From contig JBHAEV010000132.1 in NCBI GenBank assembly GCA_041855735.1, positions 1-11,985 of the forward strand: 11,985 nt of DNA, given 5' to 3'. The number at the start of each line of letters is the position of its first letter. Positions within the stretch are counted from its first letter, which is position 1. The notes under the pieces were generated by a model. The model searched no databases. It saw only the letters and a list, made by a program, of their open reading frames with translations, and was not told the origin of the DNA. Source of the DNA: CALALP01 sp041855735 (GTDB lineage: Bacteria; Bacillota; Clostridia; Lachnospirales; Lachnospiraceae). Below are positions 1 to 8,144 of the stretch, one piece after another. The position numbers and the translations under genes are program-made.

Positions 1-1172
1 ACCCCTTCCAGTGCCGTGATATACCGGGAAGCCGTGCCGTGATAATTTCCGTCCAAAGAACGTCTGGAATTCGCATTCGGTCCGATGACGCCGATGGTTC
101 GGATTTTCGATGCGTCCAGCGGAAGCAAACCGTCATTCTTCAGCAATACAATGCCTTCCGCCGCAACCTGCTTTGCCAGATCCAAATGTTCCTTGCTTTC
201 CACCGCGGTATATGGAATCTTGTCAAATTCACTTTCCTCAAACATCCCCAGCAGATATCTTGTGGTAAACAATCTTGTGCATGCCTGTTTGATCGTCTTT
301 TTTGTTGTAAGATTCTTGTTCAAAGCCTCTTTCAAACACAGATACGAACATCCGCAATTCAAGTCACAGCCGGCATTGAGCGCCATCGCCGATGACTGCA
401 CCCCGTTTTTTGTCACCCCGTGATGCTCGTGAAAATCCCGGATTGCCCAGCAGTCCGACACATAATGTCCTTCGAATCCCCAGTCTTTGCGAAGAATTTC
501 CGTCATAAGCCGATGGTTCGCGCAACAAGGCTCGCCGTTTGTGCGATTGTATGCTCCCATCACCGCCTCCACTTTCGCTTCCTTTACCGCGGCTTCAAAT
601 GCCGGAAGATAGGTTTCGTACAAATCCTTGTCATTGACCTTTGCGTCAAACGCATGACGAACGGCCTCCGGACCGGAGTGCACCGCAAAATGCTTGGCGC
701 ATGCCGCCGTCTTTAAAAACTCTCCATCTCCCTGAAGCCCGCGGATATAGGCACAGCCGAGTTTCGATGTCAAAAACGGATCCTCTCCGAATGTTTCATG
801 CCCCCTGCCCCAGCGCGGATCACGGAATATATTGATATTCGGTGACCAAAGTGTGAGTCCTTTGTATATATCCCGATCTCCCTGCTTCACATTGGCATTG
901 TACTTCGCCCTCGCTTCGGTGGCAACCGCATTTGCCACCTCCTTTGCCAGTTCCTCATTCCATGTTGCGGCAAGTCCGATCGCCTGCGGGAATACGGTTG
1001 CGGTTCCGGATCTTGCCACACCGTGCAGTCCTTCATTCCACCAGTTGTATTCCTCCACCCCCAATCTCTCGATTGCCGGCGCATTGTATCGAAGCTGGGA
1101 AATCATCTCATCCACCGTCATTTGTTCCACCAGTTTTGCGGCATTTTCCCATGCCTTCTTCCTGTCTCTCAT
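1..1172 (-). CDS. Glycoside hydrolase family 3 enzyme, likely beta-xylosidase/beta-glucosidase (3' end outside window)
   Basis: Removes terminal beta-linked xylose or glucose from oligosaccharides. I translated this frame by hand: it opens with ATG at 1172 and runs 390 codons to base 1 without a stop, so the C-terminal part is outside the window. Visible GH3 signatures are YNWWNEGLHGVAR (residues 42-54), LWSPNINIFRDPRWGRGHET (108-127) followed by FGEDP, KHF (160-162), and VSDCWAI (238-244), where D240 is the expected catalytic nucleophile. IVLLKNDGLLPL (341-352) begins the second domain; the acid/base glutamate should lie beyond the edge. The NWWNEGLHGVAR and SPNINIFRDPRWGR wording is typical of xylan beta-xylosidases, and the context (GH115, polyol dehydrogenase) supports xylo-oligosaccharides. 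There is no signal peptide, so it is probably cytoplasmic. The ATG directly abuts the TAG of the upstream dehydrogenase gene, with AGGG 8 nt upstream, suggesting translational coupling. The family is certain; beta-glucosidase or arabinofuranosidase activity remains possible. Confidence 0.93.
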   Translation of the reverse strand, partial: MRDRKKAWENAAKLVEQMTVDEMISQLRYNAPAIERLGVEEYNWWNEGLHGVARSGTATVFPQAIGLAATWNEELAKEVANAVATEARAKYNANVKQGDRDIYKGLTLWSPNINIFRDPRWGRGHETFGEDPFLTSKLGCAYIRGLQGDGEFLKTAACAKHFAVHSGPEAVRHAFDAKVNDKDLYETYLPAFEAAVKEAKVEAVMGAYNRTNGEPCCANHRLMTEILRKDWGFEGHYVSDCWAIRDFHEHHGVTKNGVQSSAMALNAGCDLNCGCSYLCLKEALNKNLTTKKTIKQACTRLFTTRYLLGMFEESEFDKIPYTAVESKEHLDLAKQVAAEGIVLLKNDGLLPLDASKIRTIGVIGPNANSRRSLDGNYHGTASRYITALEG

Positions 1173-2213
1173 CTAGCTTACCCTGATTACCCCTTTAACG
1201 ATATCCACCTTATTGTTTACACACTGCGTCAATGCATCCTGTATATCATCCAACTCAAAATAATTCGTTACAATGCCTTTCACTCTGATCTTTCCGCTTG
1301 CCACGGCATTGATTGCCATCGGATAAATGTTCCGGTAGCGGAAAATACTCTTAAACGTCAGCTCCTTGTCCAGCATTGTGCCGATCGGTAAGGTCATCGT
1401 TCCCGATGCGCTGTATCCGACAAAACAAATCGATGCGCCCTTCTTGGCGGCTTGAATCAGCTGACCTGCCGTAATCTCCGATCCGGCGGTTTCAATGCCG
1501 ATATCCATCCCCTTTCCGTTTGTGATTTCGCGAATCCTTTGTACCACATCCTCCTTCTTCGCATGAATCACATGCGTCGCGCCAAGCTCCTTTGCCTTTT
1601 GTAATCTGCCGTCCAATATATCCACAACAATAATCTCGGAAACTCCCATGGCTTTTACCGCCAAAAGGGACATCAGACCGATGCAGCCGGTTCCCGTAAT
1701 CACCGCCGTCTGTCCCAAATGAGCCCCGACTTCGTTTGCGGCATGAATTCCGACTGCCAGCGGCTCAATGAGCGCTCCTTCCATGCTTGAAACATTTTCC
1801 GGAAGCTTAAAGCAAAGATCCGCTTCATGCGCCACATATTCGCAGAAAACGCCATCCACCGGAGGTGTCGCAAAGAAAATGACATCCTTGCACAAATTGT
1901 ATTTTCCGGATTTGCAGAATTCACAGCTTCCGCAGGTTTTTCCGGGTTCGAGCGCAACCCGGTCTCCCGGCTTCAGATGTTTCACATCCGCTCCGACTTC
2001 CACCACGCTTCCGGCGGCTTCATGCCCCAAAACAAAGGGCGTTTCCACCACAAAATCTCCGATTCTTCCGTGTTCGTAATAATGCAGATCCGAACCGCAG
2101 ACACCGACATATTCGATTTTCACCAGCACCTCATCGCTCTTGATCTTCGGAACTTCCCGATCCTGAATTTCCACCTTCATCCGATCCGTCATCACGGCTG
2201 TTTTGTTTTTCAT
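1173..2213 (-). CDS. Zinc-dependent medium-chain polyol dehydrogenase (sorbitol/xylitol dehydrogenase type)
   Basis: NAD-dependent oxidation of a polyol to a ketose, or the reverse, in the cytoplasm. The product is 346 aa, the usual length for this family. Catalytic zinc ligands are C39 (in GVCGSDLHYYEHG), H64/E65 (in LGHEAAG) and E150 (in IEPLAVG). The structural-zinc lobe has C94, C97, C100 and C108. The Rossmann motif GTGCIG is at 174-179, and D198 at the end of the second strand favours NAD over NADP. FRYRNIYP near 291-298 is typical of sorbitol/xylitol dehydrogenases. The start at 2213 is set by AAGGAGG with a 6-nt spacer. An earlier in-frame ATG at 2339 would overlap the GH115 gene and add 42 residues with no family counterpart. 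It lies between GH115 and GH3, so xylitol/xylulose is the natural guess, but the substrate cannot be read from sequence; L-arabinitol, sorbitol or a uronate-derived compound are alternatives. Confidence 0.92.
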   Translation of the reverse strand: MKNKTAVMTDRMKVEIQDREVPKIKSDEVLVKIEYVGVCGSDLHYYEHGRIGDFVVETPFVLGHEAAGSVVEVGADVKHLKPGDRVALEPGKTCGSCEFCKSGKYNLCKDVIFFATPPVDGVFCEYVAHEADLCFKLPENVSSMEGALIEPLAVGIHAANEVGAHLGQTAVITGTGCIGLMSLLAVKAMGVSEIIVVDILDGRLQKAKELGATHVIHAKKEDVVQRIREITNGKGMDIGIETAGSEITAGQLIQAAKKGASICFVGYSASGTMTLPIGTMLDKELTFKSIFRYRNIYPMAINAVASGKIRVKGIVTNYFELDDIQDALTQCVNNKVDIVKGVIRVS

Positions 2214-2219
2214 CTGTTT

Positions 2220-2226
2220 CCTCCTT
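2220..2226 (-). promoter_or_regulatory. Ribosome binding site that fixes the dehydrogenase start
   Basis: The minus strand reads AAGGAGG, 6 nt before the ATG at 2213. It selects this ATG over the in-frame ATG at 2339, which lies inside the end of the GH115 gene. The 91 nt between the GH115 stop and this ATG hold no other recognisable signal. Confidence 0.85.
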
Positions 2227-2304
2227 GAATCGTTTCTTTTCATGATTCCGCATCTGCCGTCTCCGATTTCCGTACGGCATTTCTCCACGAATCGCAGCAT
2301 TTCT

Positions 2305-5300
2305 TCAGGAATCGCGGCATCCGTTTCTTTCTTCTCCATCCCGCTTTATCGGAATTCCCATATAACTTTCCTTTGGTACTCCGTCTTTATATATGCTCAG
2401 TCGAAGCAGCGCAGCCCCAGCCTCTCTGGCATGGATGCTTATGGTATTGATCCCTTTCTTCAGATCGATCGCGAGCGTCTTTCGGTGTTCTGCATTCAGC
2501 ACCGCTTTCGCCCATGCTTCGCATTCCCCGTCACCGCCGCGATAGTTTTCTCCGGTGACATTGACCTCGAAAAACTCCGTATCATTGATTCCGACGCAAA
2601 AATGAATGCTTCCGTTGTATACCAATGGATTGGCGGGAGAAGTATGAAGCTGCAACAGATATCTTGAATCCTCTCTTGTATATAGTTCATACACCAAAGC
2701 CGGCGCTTCATCATTGTTCACATAGCTTCTCGTACTCGGCATCACTTTCATAGCCGTGCCGAATTTTCCGAAATTCTCCAGTTTTTTGAATTCTCCCCCA
2801 TCCTTTTTGGATGCGATGCTCCTGCAATAACCGTCAGCAGGTATTGCAGTTTGATTCTCCAATAAATAGGCATGTTTCAAAATTTCTTCCGTAAACGGTT
2901 TCTTCACTTTGACCGCAATCGGTACAAACTCCGTTTCGGTTCGGATGCAAAATTCACACAGATCTTCGTCCGCATTTAATCTTTCAAAGTTTACCCGAAG
3001 TTCCAGCCTGTCGGTGTGCGATGTTTTCCCGCTTCGCCTTGACAGCACAAGCCAGTCTTTGACTTCGTCCGTAAACCACTGCACTTCATGGATTCCGCCG
3101 TTTGAAACCTCCAGAACCACATATTCCGTGTCCGAGCGGCAAAAATCTTCTATCACAAAGGTCTTCGGAAAATACCGGTTGGTAAAATATACTTCTTCAT
3201 CCGCCCGGCTTACCACAAGTCTCGGCTTTGCCGCCGGTCTCATGATGTGCTTCACCGGATACCTGCAATCTTCGTCATTCCAGTCGGTAAAACCGATATG
3301 ACTTGCATTTTGCATATGATTCCATTTTCCGGATTTAAAGTTTGCCCATTCTTTCTTTAAGCGCTCATCCAGATCAATGCACTCATCGATTTTTTTCGCA
3401 TACTCCAGGGACAGCGTCTTCCCCTGCTTGACATACAGATGGTTCTTTCCGGCATACAGATGCATGCGATACAGATTGATCACCGCCTTCGCCGGATAGT
3501 AGATCATGCTGTAATACGCATCCCTTGCCGGTGAAATCGCATTCTCCGAAGTCACAAAATCAAAAGCCCTATCCTTTGGAGTTTCATTTTCGGAGACCGC
3601 ATAGGAAAATCTTGCATATATGCATTCGTTCTTCTCTTCCAATGTATCGCAGATTTGAAGTACACGATCGCTTTCCAGATAATGCACAGGATGGAAGATT
3701 TCCGCATTCAAAGCCTCCGGTCTGCGCAAATGGGCAAGTCGAATGTATCCGTCAAGCACTTCCTCGATGTCTTTCAAAATCTCTTTGTCCGCAAAATTCC
3801 CGAACACATCCTTGACCCAGTTTTCAGTATAGTTCAGCGGCTTTGCCGCATCCGTTTGAAACCGGGATGAACCCCATGTTTCATAATCATAGGCCAGATC
3901 CATAAAGAAATTCAGGCCGAATTCCTGAAATTTGACATCACCCGCATTTACAATCCAAAGGGTTTTGATGCCGTGTTCATATGCTTCGCACATCTGCTCA
4001 TGGATTTTCGAAACGGGCGTGGAGGAAACCCATTCATAGGACACCGGATCGCCATGATAATCCAGATGATAGTACATGCCGAATCCACCCCTGTGATTTC
4101 TCTCATTCTCCCCCGGAAGCGCGCGCATATTGCCGTGATTGTCATCGCACAGAAGCAGAATCACATCATCCAGTTCTTCAAATCCCTTGAGTCCGGCTTT
4201 CCCGTCGCCGAAATAATAATCCTCCACCTCTTTGTAAACCGCAAACATCTGCACGGCATTCGGCAAATGTTCCCGAATCATCTTTCTCTGCTCGGTGATG
4301 ACTTCTTTCAAGACTCTGACATTTTCTTCGACGGCAGCTTCTCCCATCAATTTGGAATCATTTTCACCGCGCATTCCGATGGTGGGAAGCACATTGTGCC
4401 CGATGCTTCGCTTGATGCCGTCCTCCCAAAATCGTTTGATCCCTTCGGCATTGTTGACATAACTCCAGTCATCCCCGTATGGACTGTGGATCCCCCTCAC
4501 CTTCGCATACTCGGCACCGGATCGCATGCAGGGCTCATGATGCGACATCCCGATGTAAATACCGTATTCGTCGGCAAGCTCCATATTTGCCATCCCCTCG
4601 CCATCCAGCATGAAATCGGATGCCCACATCGCCGGCCACAGATAATTTCCGTTCATTCGAAGCAGATATTCAAAAATGTGGTCGTACATTTTTGCATTGA
4701 AACCGCCGAACTTTGAAACTGTCCAGTTTCCGAAGCATGGCCATTCGTCATTGATAAAGAAACCACGGTATCGAACGGACGGTTCCTTGGACATTTTGCC
4801 GTCAACAAAAATTCGACCGGGCAGTCCGCTGTTTTCGCTCTCCAAAATCACATCTCGCTTTTGATGCGGGGCATCACCCCAATAAATCGTCGGATGTATG
4901 CCGAGGAGTCTTGAAAGGTGAAACAGGCCGTATATGGTGCCGAGTTTTTCGCTGCCATACACAATGACCGCTTTCCTTATGCCCGGAAGCGGATTTTCCG
5001 CCAGACAGAATATATAGCTTTCGACTTTCCCGCGAACATTTCTCAAATGCGGAATATTGTTTTCCAGCACCGATGCCGTTTCGCCGTCATCCGCCGTCAC
5101 GGCAAGTATTGCCTGTTCAATGCCGCATTCGGGAAATAATGCAGACTCGTTTTGCCTGTCAGGTTCTTTCACGTCGCATTCTTCTGTACCGCAATCCGCA
5201 TTGCATTCCGCAATATCGCAATCCGCAAGAGTCGCACGCAAAATATCCTCTTTCACCTTGCATGCCACTCTTTTTATGCCGGAATGCGTTTCGGAAGGAA

Positions 5301-5364
5301 TCAGGATTTTGATTTTGCTTTCGTTTGTAAAAAATATATTGATCATTTCTTCTTTGTTGCGCAT
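2305..5364 (-). CDS. Glycoside hydrolase family 115 alpha-glucuronidase, intracellular
   Basis: GH115 enzymes remove (4-O-methyl)-glucuronic acid from xylan and xylo-oligosaccharides, including from internal xylose residues. From the ATG at 5364 the protein is 1019 aa. An N-terminal alpha/beta domain covers roughly residues 1-180 and carries an unusual acidic Cys-rich insert at about 45-80. The catalytic barrel follows, with family-typical stretches NDEWPCFGNW (about 200), FGGFNAKMYDH, GNYLWPAMW, MSHHEPCMR (about 270), LLLCDDNHGNMR (about 405) and NAGDVKFQEFGLNFFMDLAY (about 470). A helical region comes next, then the GH115 C-terminal domain (from about 830, with HAYLLENQT and FGKFGTAMKVMP). 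I cannot assign catalytic residues securely. There is no signal peptide, so it acts on imported oligosaccharides. The start is uncertain: TTG 5409 lies in a hairpin, ATG 5388 has no Shine-Dalgarno sequence, ATG 5364 has only a weak GAAG, and ATG 5346 is also possible. The gene stops (TGA) 91 nt before the dehydrogenase. Confidence 0.94.
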   Translation of the reverse strand: MRNKEEMINIFFTNESKIKILIPSETHSGIKRVACKVKEDILRATLADCDIAECNADCGTEECDVKEPDRQNESALFPECGIEQAILAVTADDGETASVLENNIPHLRNVRGKVESYIFCLAENPLPGIRKAVIVYGSEKLGTIYGLFHLSRLLGIHPTIYWGDAPHQKRDVILESENSGLPGRIFVDGKMSKEPSVRYRGFFINDEWPCFGNWTVSKFGGFNAKMYDHIFEYLLRMNGNYLWPAMWASDFMLDGEGMANMELADEYGIYIGMSHHEPCMRSGAEYAKVRGIHSPYGDDWSYVNNAEGIKRFWEDGIKRSIGHNVLPTIGMRGENDSKLMGEAAVEENVRVLKEVITEQRKMIREHLPNAVQMFAVYKEVEDYYFGDGKAGLKGFEELDDVILLLCDDNHGNMRALPGENERNHRGGFGMYYHLDYHGDPVSYEWVSSTPVSKIHEQMCEAYEHGIKTLWIVNAGDVKFQEFGLNFFMDLAYDYETWGSSRFQTDAAKPLNYTENWVKDVFGNFADKEILKDIEEVLDGYIRLAHLRRPEALNAEIFHPVHYLESDRVLQICDTLEEKNECIYARFSYAVSENETPKDRAFDFVTSENAISPARDAYYSMIYYPAKAVINLYRMHLYAGKNHLYVKQGKTLSLEYAKKIDECIDLDERLKKEWANFKSGKWNHMQNASHIGFTDWNDEDCRYPVKHIMRPAAKPRLVVSRADEEVYFTNRYFPKTFVIEDFCRSDTEYVVLEVSNGGIHEVQWFTDEVKDWLVLSRRSGKTSHTDRLELRVNFERLNADEDLCEFCIRTETEFVPIAVKVKKPFTEEILKHAYLLENQTAIPADGYCRSIASKKDGGEFKKLENFGKFGTAMKVMPSTRSYVNNDEAPALVYELYTREDSRYLLQLHTSPANPLVYNGSIHFCVGINDTEFFEVNVTGENYRGGDGECEAWAKAVLNAEHRKTLAIDLKKGINTISIHAREAGAALLRLSIYKDGVPKESYMGIPIKRDGEERNGCRDS

Positions 5365-5392
5365 CCTTTTCACTTCATTTTGCTTCATATTG

Positions 5393-5454
5393 CAAAAATA
5401 ACCACGCAAGTCTTCTAAAATCAGTGTTTCACTTGTGATAGAAGTCCTGCGTGG
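5393..5454 (-). terminator. Intercistronic hairpin with U-rich tail between binding protein and GH115 (attenuator-like)
   Basis: The outer arms CCACGCA (5402-5408) and TGCGTGG (5448-5454) pair perfectly. Inner arms CTTCTA (5412-5417) and TAGAAG (5439-5444) continue the stem after a small internal loop, and GTG/CAC (5424-5426/5430-5432) close the tip. On the minus strand the structure is followed by TTATTTTT. It sits 20 nt after the binding-protein stop and before the GH115 start. It could terminate part of the transcripts or protect the importer mRNA from 3' decay, giving more transporter than enzyme. The stem has mismatches and the tail is interrupted, so readthrough is likely. Confidence 0.65.
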
Positions 5455-5473
5455 ATACTTGTTTCGTATTTGA

Positions 5474-7207
5474 TTACTGTTCCAACAAATTCTTGGTCTT
5501 TTGATATATTTCGTTGGCCATATCTATGTATTTCGTGCTGCCCTTTGCTTCACATTCCGATACATAGTTCGCCCAATCCGCATCGATATCTCTCTTTCCG
5601 GTGATAAACTCAAGCGCCGCCGTGTTCACATAATCCATCAGCGGAACCTGAATCAGGTTCATGTCTTCTTTCTCCAGTTCATCCGCCAGAATCGGAGGCA
5701 TCACGGTCATGTCTTTTCGATTGGCATCCACTCTCTCATTCCATTCCACCTCGCCCTCCGAAAACTTGGAGTAGCGAAGATCCACGGAACCGCCGTAAGC
5801 AAAGACACCGCCGCCGAAGCCGTAATCCACATTCAGCTGCTTCGGAGCACCCGGATTGATTCCGTTGTAATAAATGTCCGGATTCAGCACAAACTTTCCG
5901 TCCGCACTCTTGGTATAGGTTTCACCCTCCACACCCCAGAGTGAAAGTGTCTGTCCCTCATCCGAATACCAGAGCCAGTCGATAAAGCGAAGCATCTTGA
6001 TAAATTCCTCTTCTCCCAGTTCATCCAATGCATTCTGAGAAATCATAATTCCGTTTTCCAGCCTTCCTGCAGCACTGGAAAGCTTGATATTTCCTTCCGA
6101 TCCCATCGGAGGTGTGAGGAAATACAACTCCGCTCCGTCCACTGTCATTTTTCCGTTCAATGTGTCGGAAAGAATCTGATAGTTCATGTTAATGACAAAG
6201 GAATCGCCGCGGTAAAACTTTGCCTTTGCCGTAGCGCTGTCCTGTGTAAAGGTTTCCGGATCCAGCAAACCGTCCGCATAGAATTTGCGCAGCATCTTCA
6301 AATATTCCTTATACTCGTCGGTGGTATCCGCAAAATAAAACTCGCCCTTGTCAAAATCAAACTTTACTCCGTTTTTCAGTCCCCAATCGCCGCCGTCGGT
6401 CGAATAACCTCCGGTTACACCGTAAGACGTTGCCGCCAGATTCATGGTGCTTCCAAACTGGAATTGATCCGACCACACATAATCCTTGCCCGTATGTTCT
6501 TTCACTTTCACAAGCGCCGCATAGAAATCCTCCCAGGTCCAATTCGCTTCACCGGAAAGATCCACGCCCGCAGCCTCGAACACATCCTTACGAATCGCAA
6601 GGGAATATCCGCCGGCGGTACTTTCCCACATGCCCGGCAAACGGAAATACTTGCCTTCCTGCGTCAGATTCTGGTTCAGATCCGGCTGCATGTTCCACTC
6701 TTTCACCGCCTTCTGATAATTCGGCATATACTGCACCCAATCACTGATCGGTACAATCTGACCGCCGTCCTCATAGCTTGTGGAATCATACACTTTCGGA
6801 ATAATGAAAGGGGCGCTTCCGCTGTTTACGGTTGCGGAAACCTTGTCATTGTAGTCGGTTCTTGCCACTATGGTCAGATCAAACTTCACATTGGTCTTCT
6901 CTTCGATCGCCTTCCACAGCAACCAATCCTCTTTGTACGGATAATTCTCATGATCCGAATACATCATGGTATAGGTCACCGGCTCGTCGGAACGGAAGGT
7001 AACATTCTCTCCGTAAGTATATCCGACCGCATCCTGACTGCCCTCTGCAGAGCTTTCCGCGGCACTGCTTCCTGCAACGGTTGTTTCCGCGGCACTGCTT
7101 CCCGCAGCGGTCGTTTCCGTTGTGCCCGTGCTTCCTCCCGCACATCCCGCCAGAACGGCAGATGACAAAATCGCCGCAAAACCGCATATAAACATTCTTT
7201 TTTTCAT
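5474..7207 (-). CDS. Extracellular solute-binding lipoprotein of an LplA-type (CUT1) oligosaccharide ABC importer
   Basis: Captures an oligosaccharide at the outer face of the membrane and delivers it to the two permeases encoded just upstream. The product is 577 aa. It has a lipoprotein signal peptide: MKKR, a hydrophobic core (about 5-18), then lipobox V-L-A-G-C with C22 as the lipidated residue. A low-complexity Ser/Thr/Ala/Glu linker (about 23-58) contains a decapeptide duplication. The solute-binding fold begins near residue 70 (VTYTMMYSDHENYP) and includes DWVQYMPNYQKAVKEW and RKDVFEAAGVD, typical of the long LplA/LipO-like group. The start is firm: AAGGAGG with a 6-nt spacer overlaps the TAA of the preceding permease gene (TAAGGAGG), so translation is probably coupled. 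Substrate is inferred from GH115 and GH3 downstream: short, probably glucuronate-substituted, xylo-oligosaccharides. Binding specificity cannot be read from sequence. Confidence 0.93.
   Translation of the reverse strand: MKKRMFICGFAAILSSAVLAGCAGGSTGTTETTAAGSSAAETTVAGSSAAESSAEGSQDAVGYTYGENVTFRSDEPVTYTMMYSDHENYPYKEDWLLWKAIEEKTNVKFDLTIVARTDYNDKVSATVNSGSAPFIIPKVYDSTSYEDGGQIVPISDWVQYMPNYQKAVKEWNMQPDLNQNLTQEGKYFRLPGMWESTAGGYSLAIRKDVFEAAGVDLSGEANWTWEDFYAALVKVKEHTGKDYVWSDQFQFGSTMNLAATSYGVTGGYSTDGGDWGLKNGVKFDFDKGEFYFADTTDEYKEYLKMLRKFYADGLLDPETFTQDSATAKAKFYRGDSFVINMNYQILSDTLNGKMTVDGAELYFLTPPMGSEGNIKLSSAAGRLENGIMISQNALDELGEEEFIKMLRFIDWLWYSDEGQTLSLWGVEGETYTKSADGKFVLNPDIYYNGINPGAPKQLNVDYGFGGGVFAYGGSVDLRYSKFSEGEVEWNERVDANRKDMTVMPPILADELEKEDMNLIQVPLMDYVNTAALEFITGKRDIDADWANYVSECEAKGSTKYIDMANEIYQKTKNLLEQ
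7054..7113. repeat. 30-bp tandem duplication coding the lipoprotein linker
   Basis: Two adjacent 30-bp units (7054-7083 and 7084-7113) match at 27 of 30 bases, and a degraded third start follows at 7114. They encode TTAAGSSAAE and TTVAGSSAAE (residues 32-51 of the binding protein), a flexible spacer between the lipidated cysteine and the binding domain. The unit is in frame, so changes in copy number would only alter tether length. Confidence 0.85.
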
Positions 7208-7218
7208 TTTTGTCCTCC

Positions 7219-8094
7219 TTAGCCTTTTACTGCTCCTATTGTCATTCCTTTTACAAAATACTTTTGTACAAAGGGGTAAACACAGATGATCGGTAATGAT
7301 GTCAGCACCATAGTCGCCGACTTTAATGTTGCCTGTACACTGCTGGCTTCCGAGGAAGCGCCCACCTCGGTATTATTCGCTCCTTCCACCAGCTGCCTTA
7401 CATAGAGTGCAATCGGCCACTTGTCCTTGGAATCCAGATACAGCATCGGTGCAAACCATTCGTTCCACATCCCTACCAGATAAAACAAACACATGGTTGC
7501 GATGATCGGTTTGGACAGCGGCAAAATGATTTTTAAAAAGATCTGATAGGTGTCCATTCCGTCTATGGCTGCCGCTTCCTCCAACTCCTCCGGAAGCGTT
7601 GCGAAAAAGGATTTCATCACCAGCAGATTGAAGGTCGATACCGCAGACGGCAAAATCAATGCCCACATACTGTCCTTGAGTCCGAGCCACTGCGTAATAA
7701 CGATGTAGTTCGGAATCATGCCTCCCGCAAAATACATGGTAAATACCACCATCGGAGTGATGAATTTATTGAGCCTCAGTCTGTTTTTTGACAGGGGATA
7801 GGCAAGAAGGGCCGTGGATGTCACGGACACCAGGGTTCCGACTCCCGCGTACAGAATCGTATTGGCATAATACCGAAAGAATTGATTGTCCCGTAAGATG
7901 TACCGATAGGTGTCGATATTAAAATCAATGGGATAAAATGTTACAAGTCCGGCTCCCGCCGCGGCATCCGAGCTGAAGGACTGCGCCACCAGGTACACAA
8001 ACGGATACAATGTAATGAAAATGACAAAGAGCATGATCACCGTATTGAACACCATGAATACTTTGTAGCCGTTTGACACTGCTTTTTTGCCCAT
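7219..8094 (-). CDS. ABC transporter permease, LplC-like (CUT1 sugar importer, second membrane subunit)
   Basis: One of two membrane subunits forming the channel of the oligosaccharide importer. From ATG 8094 the protein is 291 aa, a normal length. Hydrophobic segments lie at about 13-38, 76-100, 112-134, 143-163, 196-218 and 259-277. The cytoplasmic EAA loop that docks the ATPase is EEAAAIDGMDTY...LP (172-192), with E173 and G179 in the expected places. The ending FVQKYFVKGMTIGAVKG is characteristic of the LplC/YtcP group. The start is ATG 8094, preceded by AAGGAG with a short 4-nt spacer; the longer GTG at 8151 has no Shine-Dalgarno sequence and would overlap the previous gene. It lies 50 nt after the LplB-like gene and ends 11 nt before the binding protein, so the three are clearly co-transcribed. 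Confidence 0.93.
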   Translation of the reverse strand: MGKKAVSNGYKVFMVFNTVIMLFVIFITLYPFVYLVAQSFSSDAAAGAGLVTFYPIDFNIDTYRYILRDNQFFRYYANTILYAGVGTLVSVTSTALLAYPLSKNRLRLNKFITPMVVFTMYFAGGMIPNYIVITQWLGLKDSMWALILPSAVSTFNLLVMKSFFATLPEELEEAAAIDGMDTYQIFLKIILPLSKPIIATMCLFYLVGMWNEWFAPMLYLDSKDKWPIALYVRQLVEGANNTEVGASSEASSVQATLKSATMVLTSLPIICVYPFVQKYFVKGMTIGAVKG

Positions 8095-8098
8095 TTTT

Positions 8099-8104
8099 CT
8101 CCTT
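8099..8104 (-). promoter_or_regulatory. Ribosome binding site deciding the LplC-like start
   Basis: The minus strand reads AAGGAG, 4 nt before ATG 8094. The spacing is tight, but no comparable site precedes the GTG at 8151, so the shorter start is preferred. Confidence 0.7.
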
Positions 8105-8144
8105 TCCGAATTTGCATTCCATTTTCCGAACCCATTATTTTTTC

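Noticed and set aside
2214..2339. N-terminal extension of the dehydrogenase from ATG 2339
   Set aside because: Overlaps the GH115 gene, lacks a ribosome binding site, and the extra residues have no counterpart in the family; AAGGAGG before 2213 is decisive.
3973..4716. Plus-strand open frame of 247 codons
   Set aside because: Antisense to the most conserved part of the GH115 catalytic domain; no recognisable motif.
5189..5231. Short repeats of GCAATCCGCA resembling a small repeat array or CRISPR
   Set aside because: Only two exact copies, in frame within a coding sequence, no regular spacers.
6464..7165. Plus-strand open frame of 233 codons
   Set aside because: Antisense to the binding-protein gene; its repetitive end only mirrors the linker repeat.
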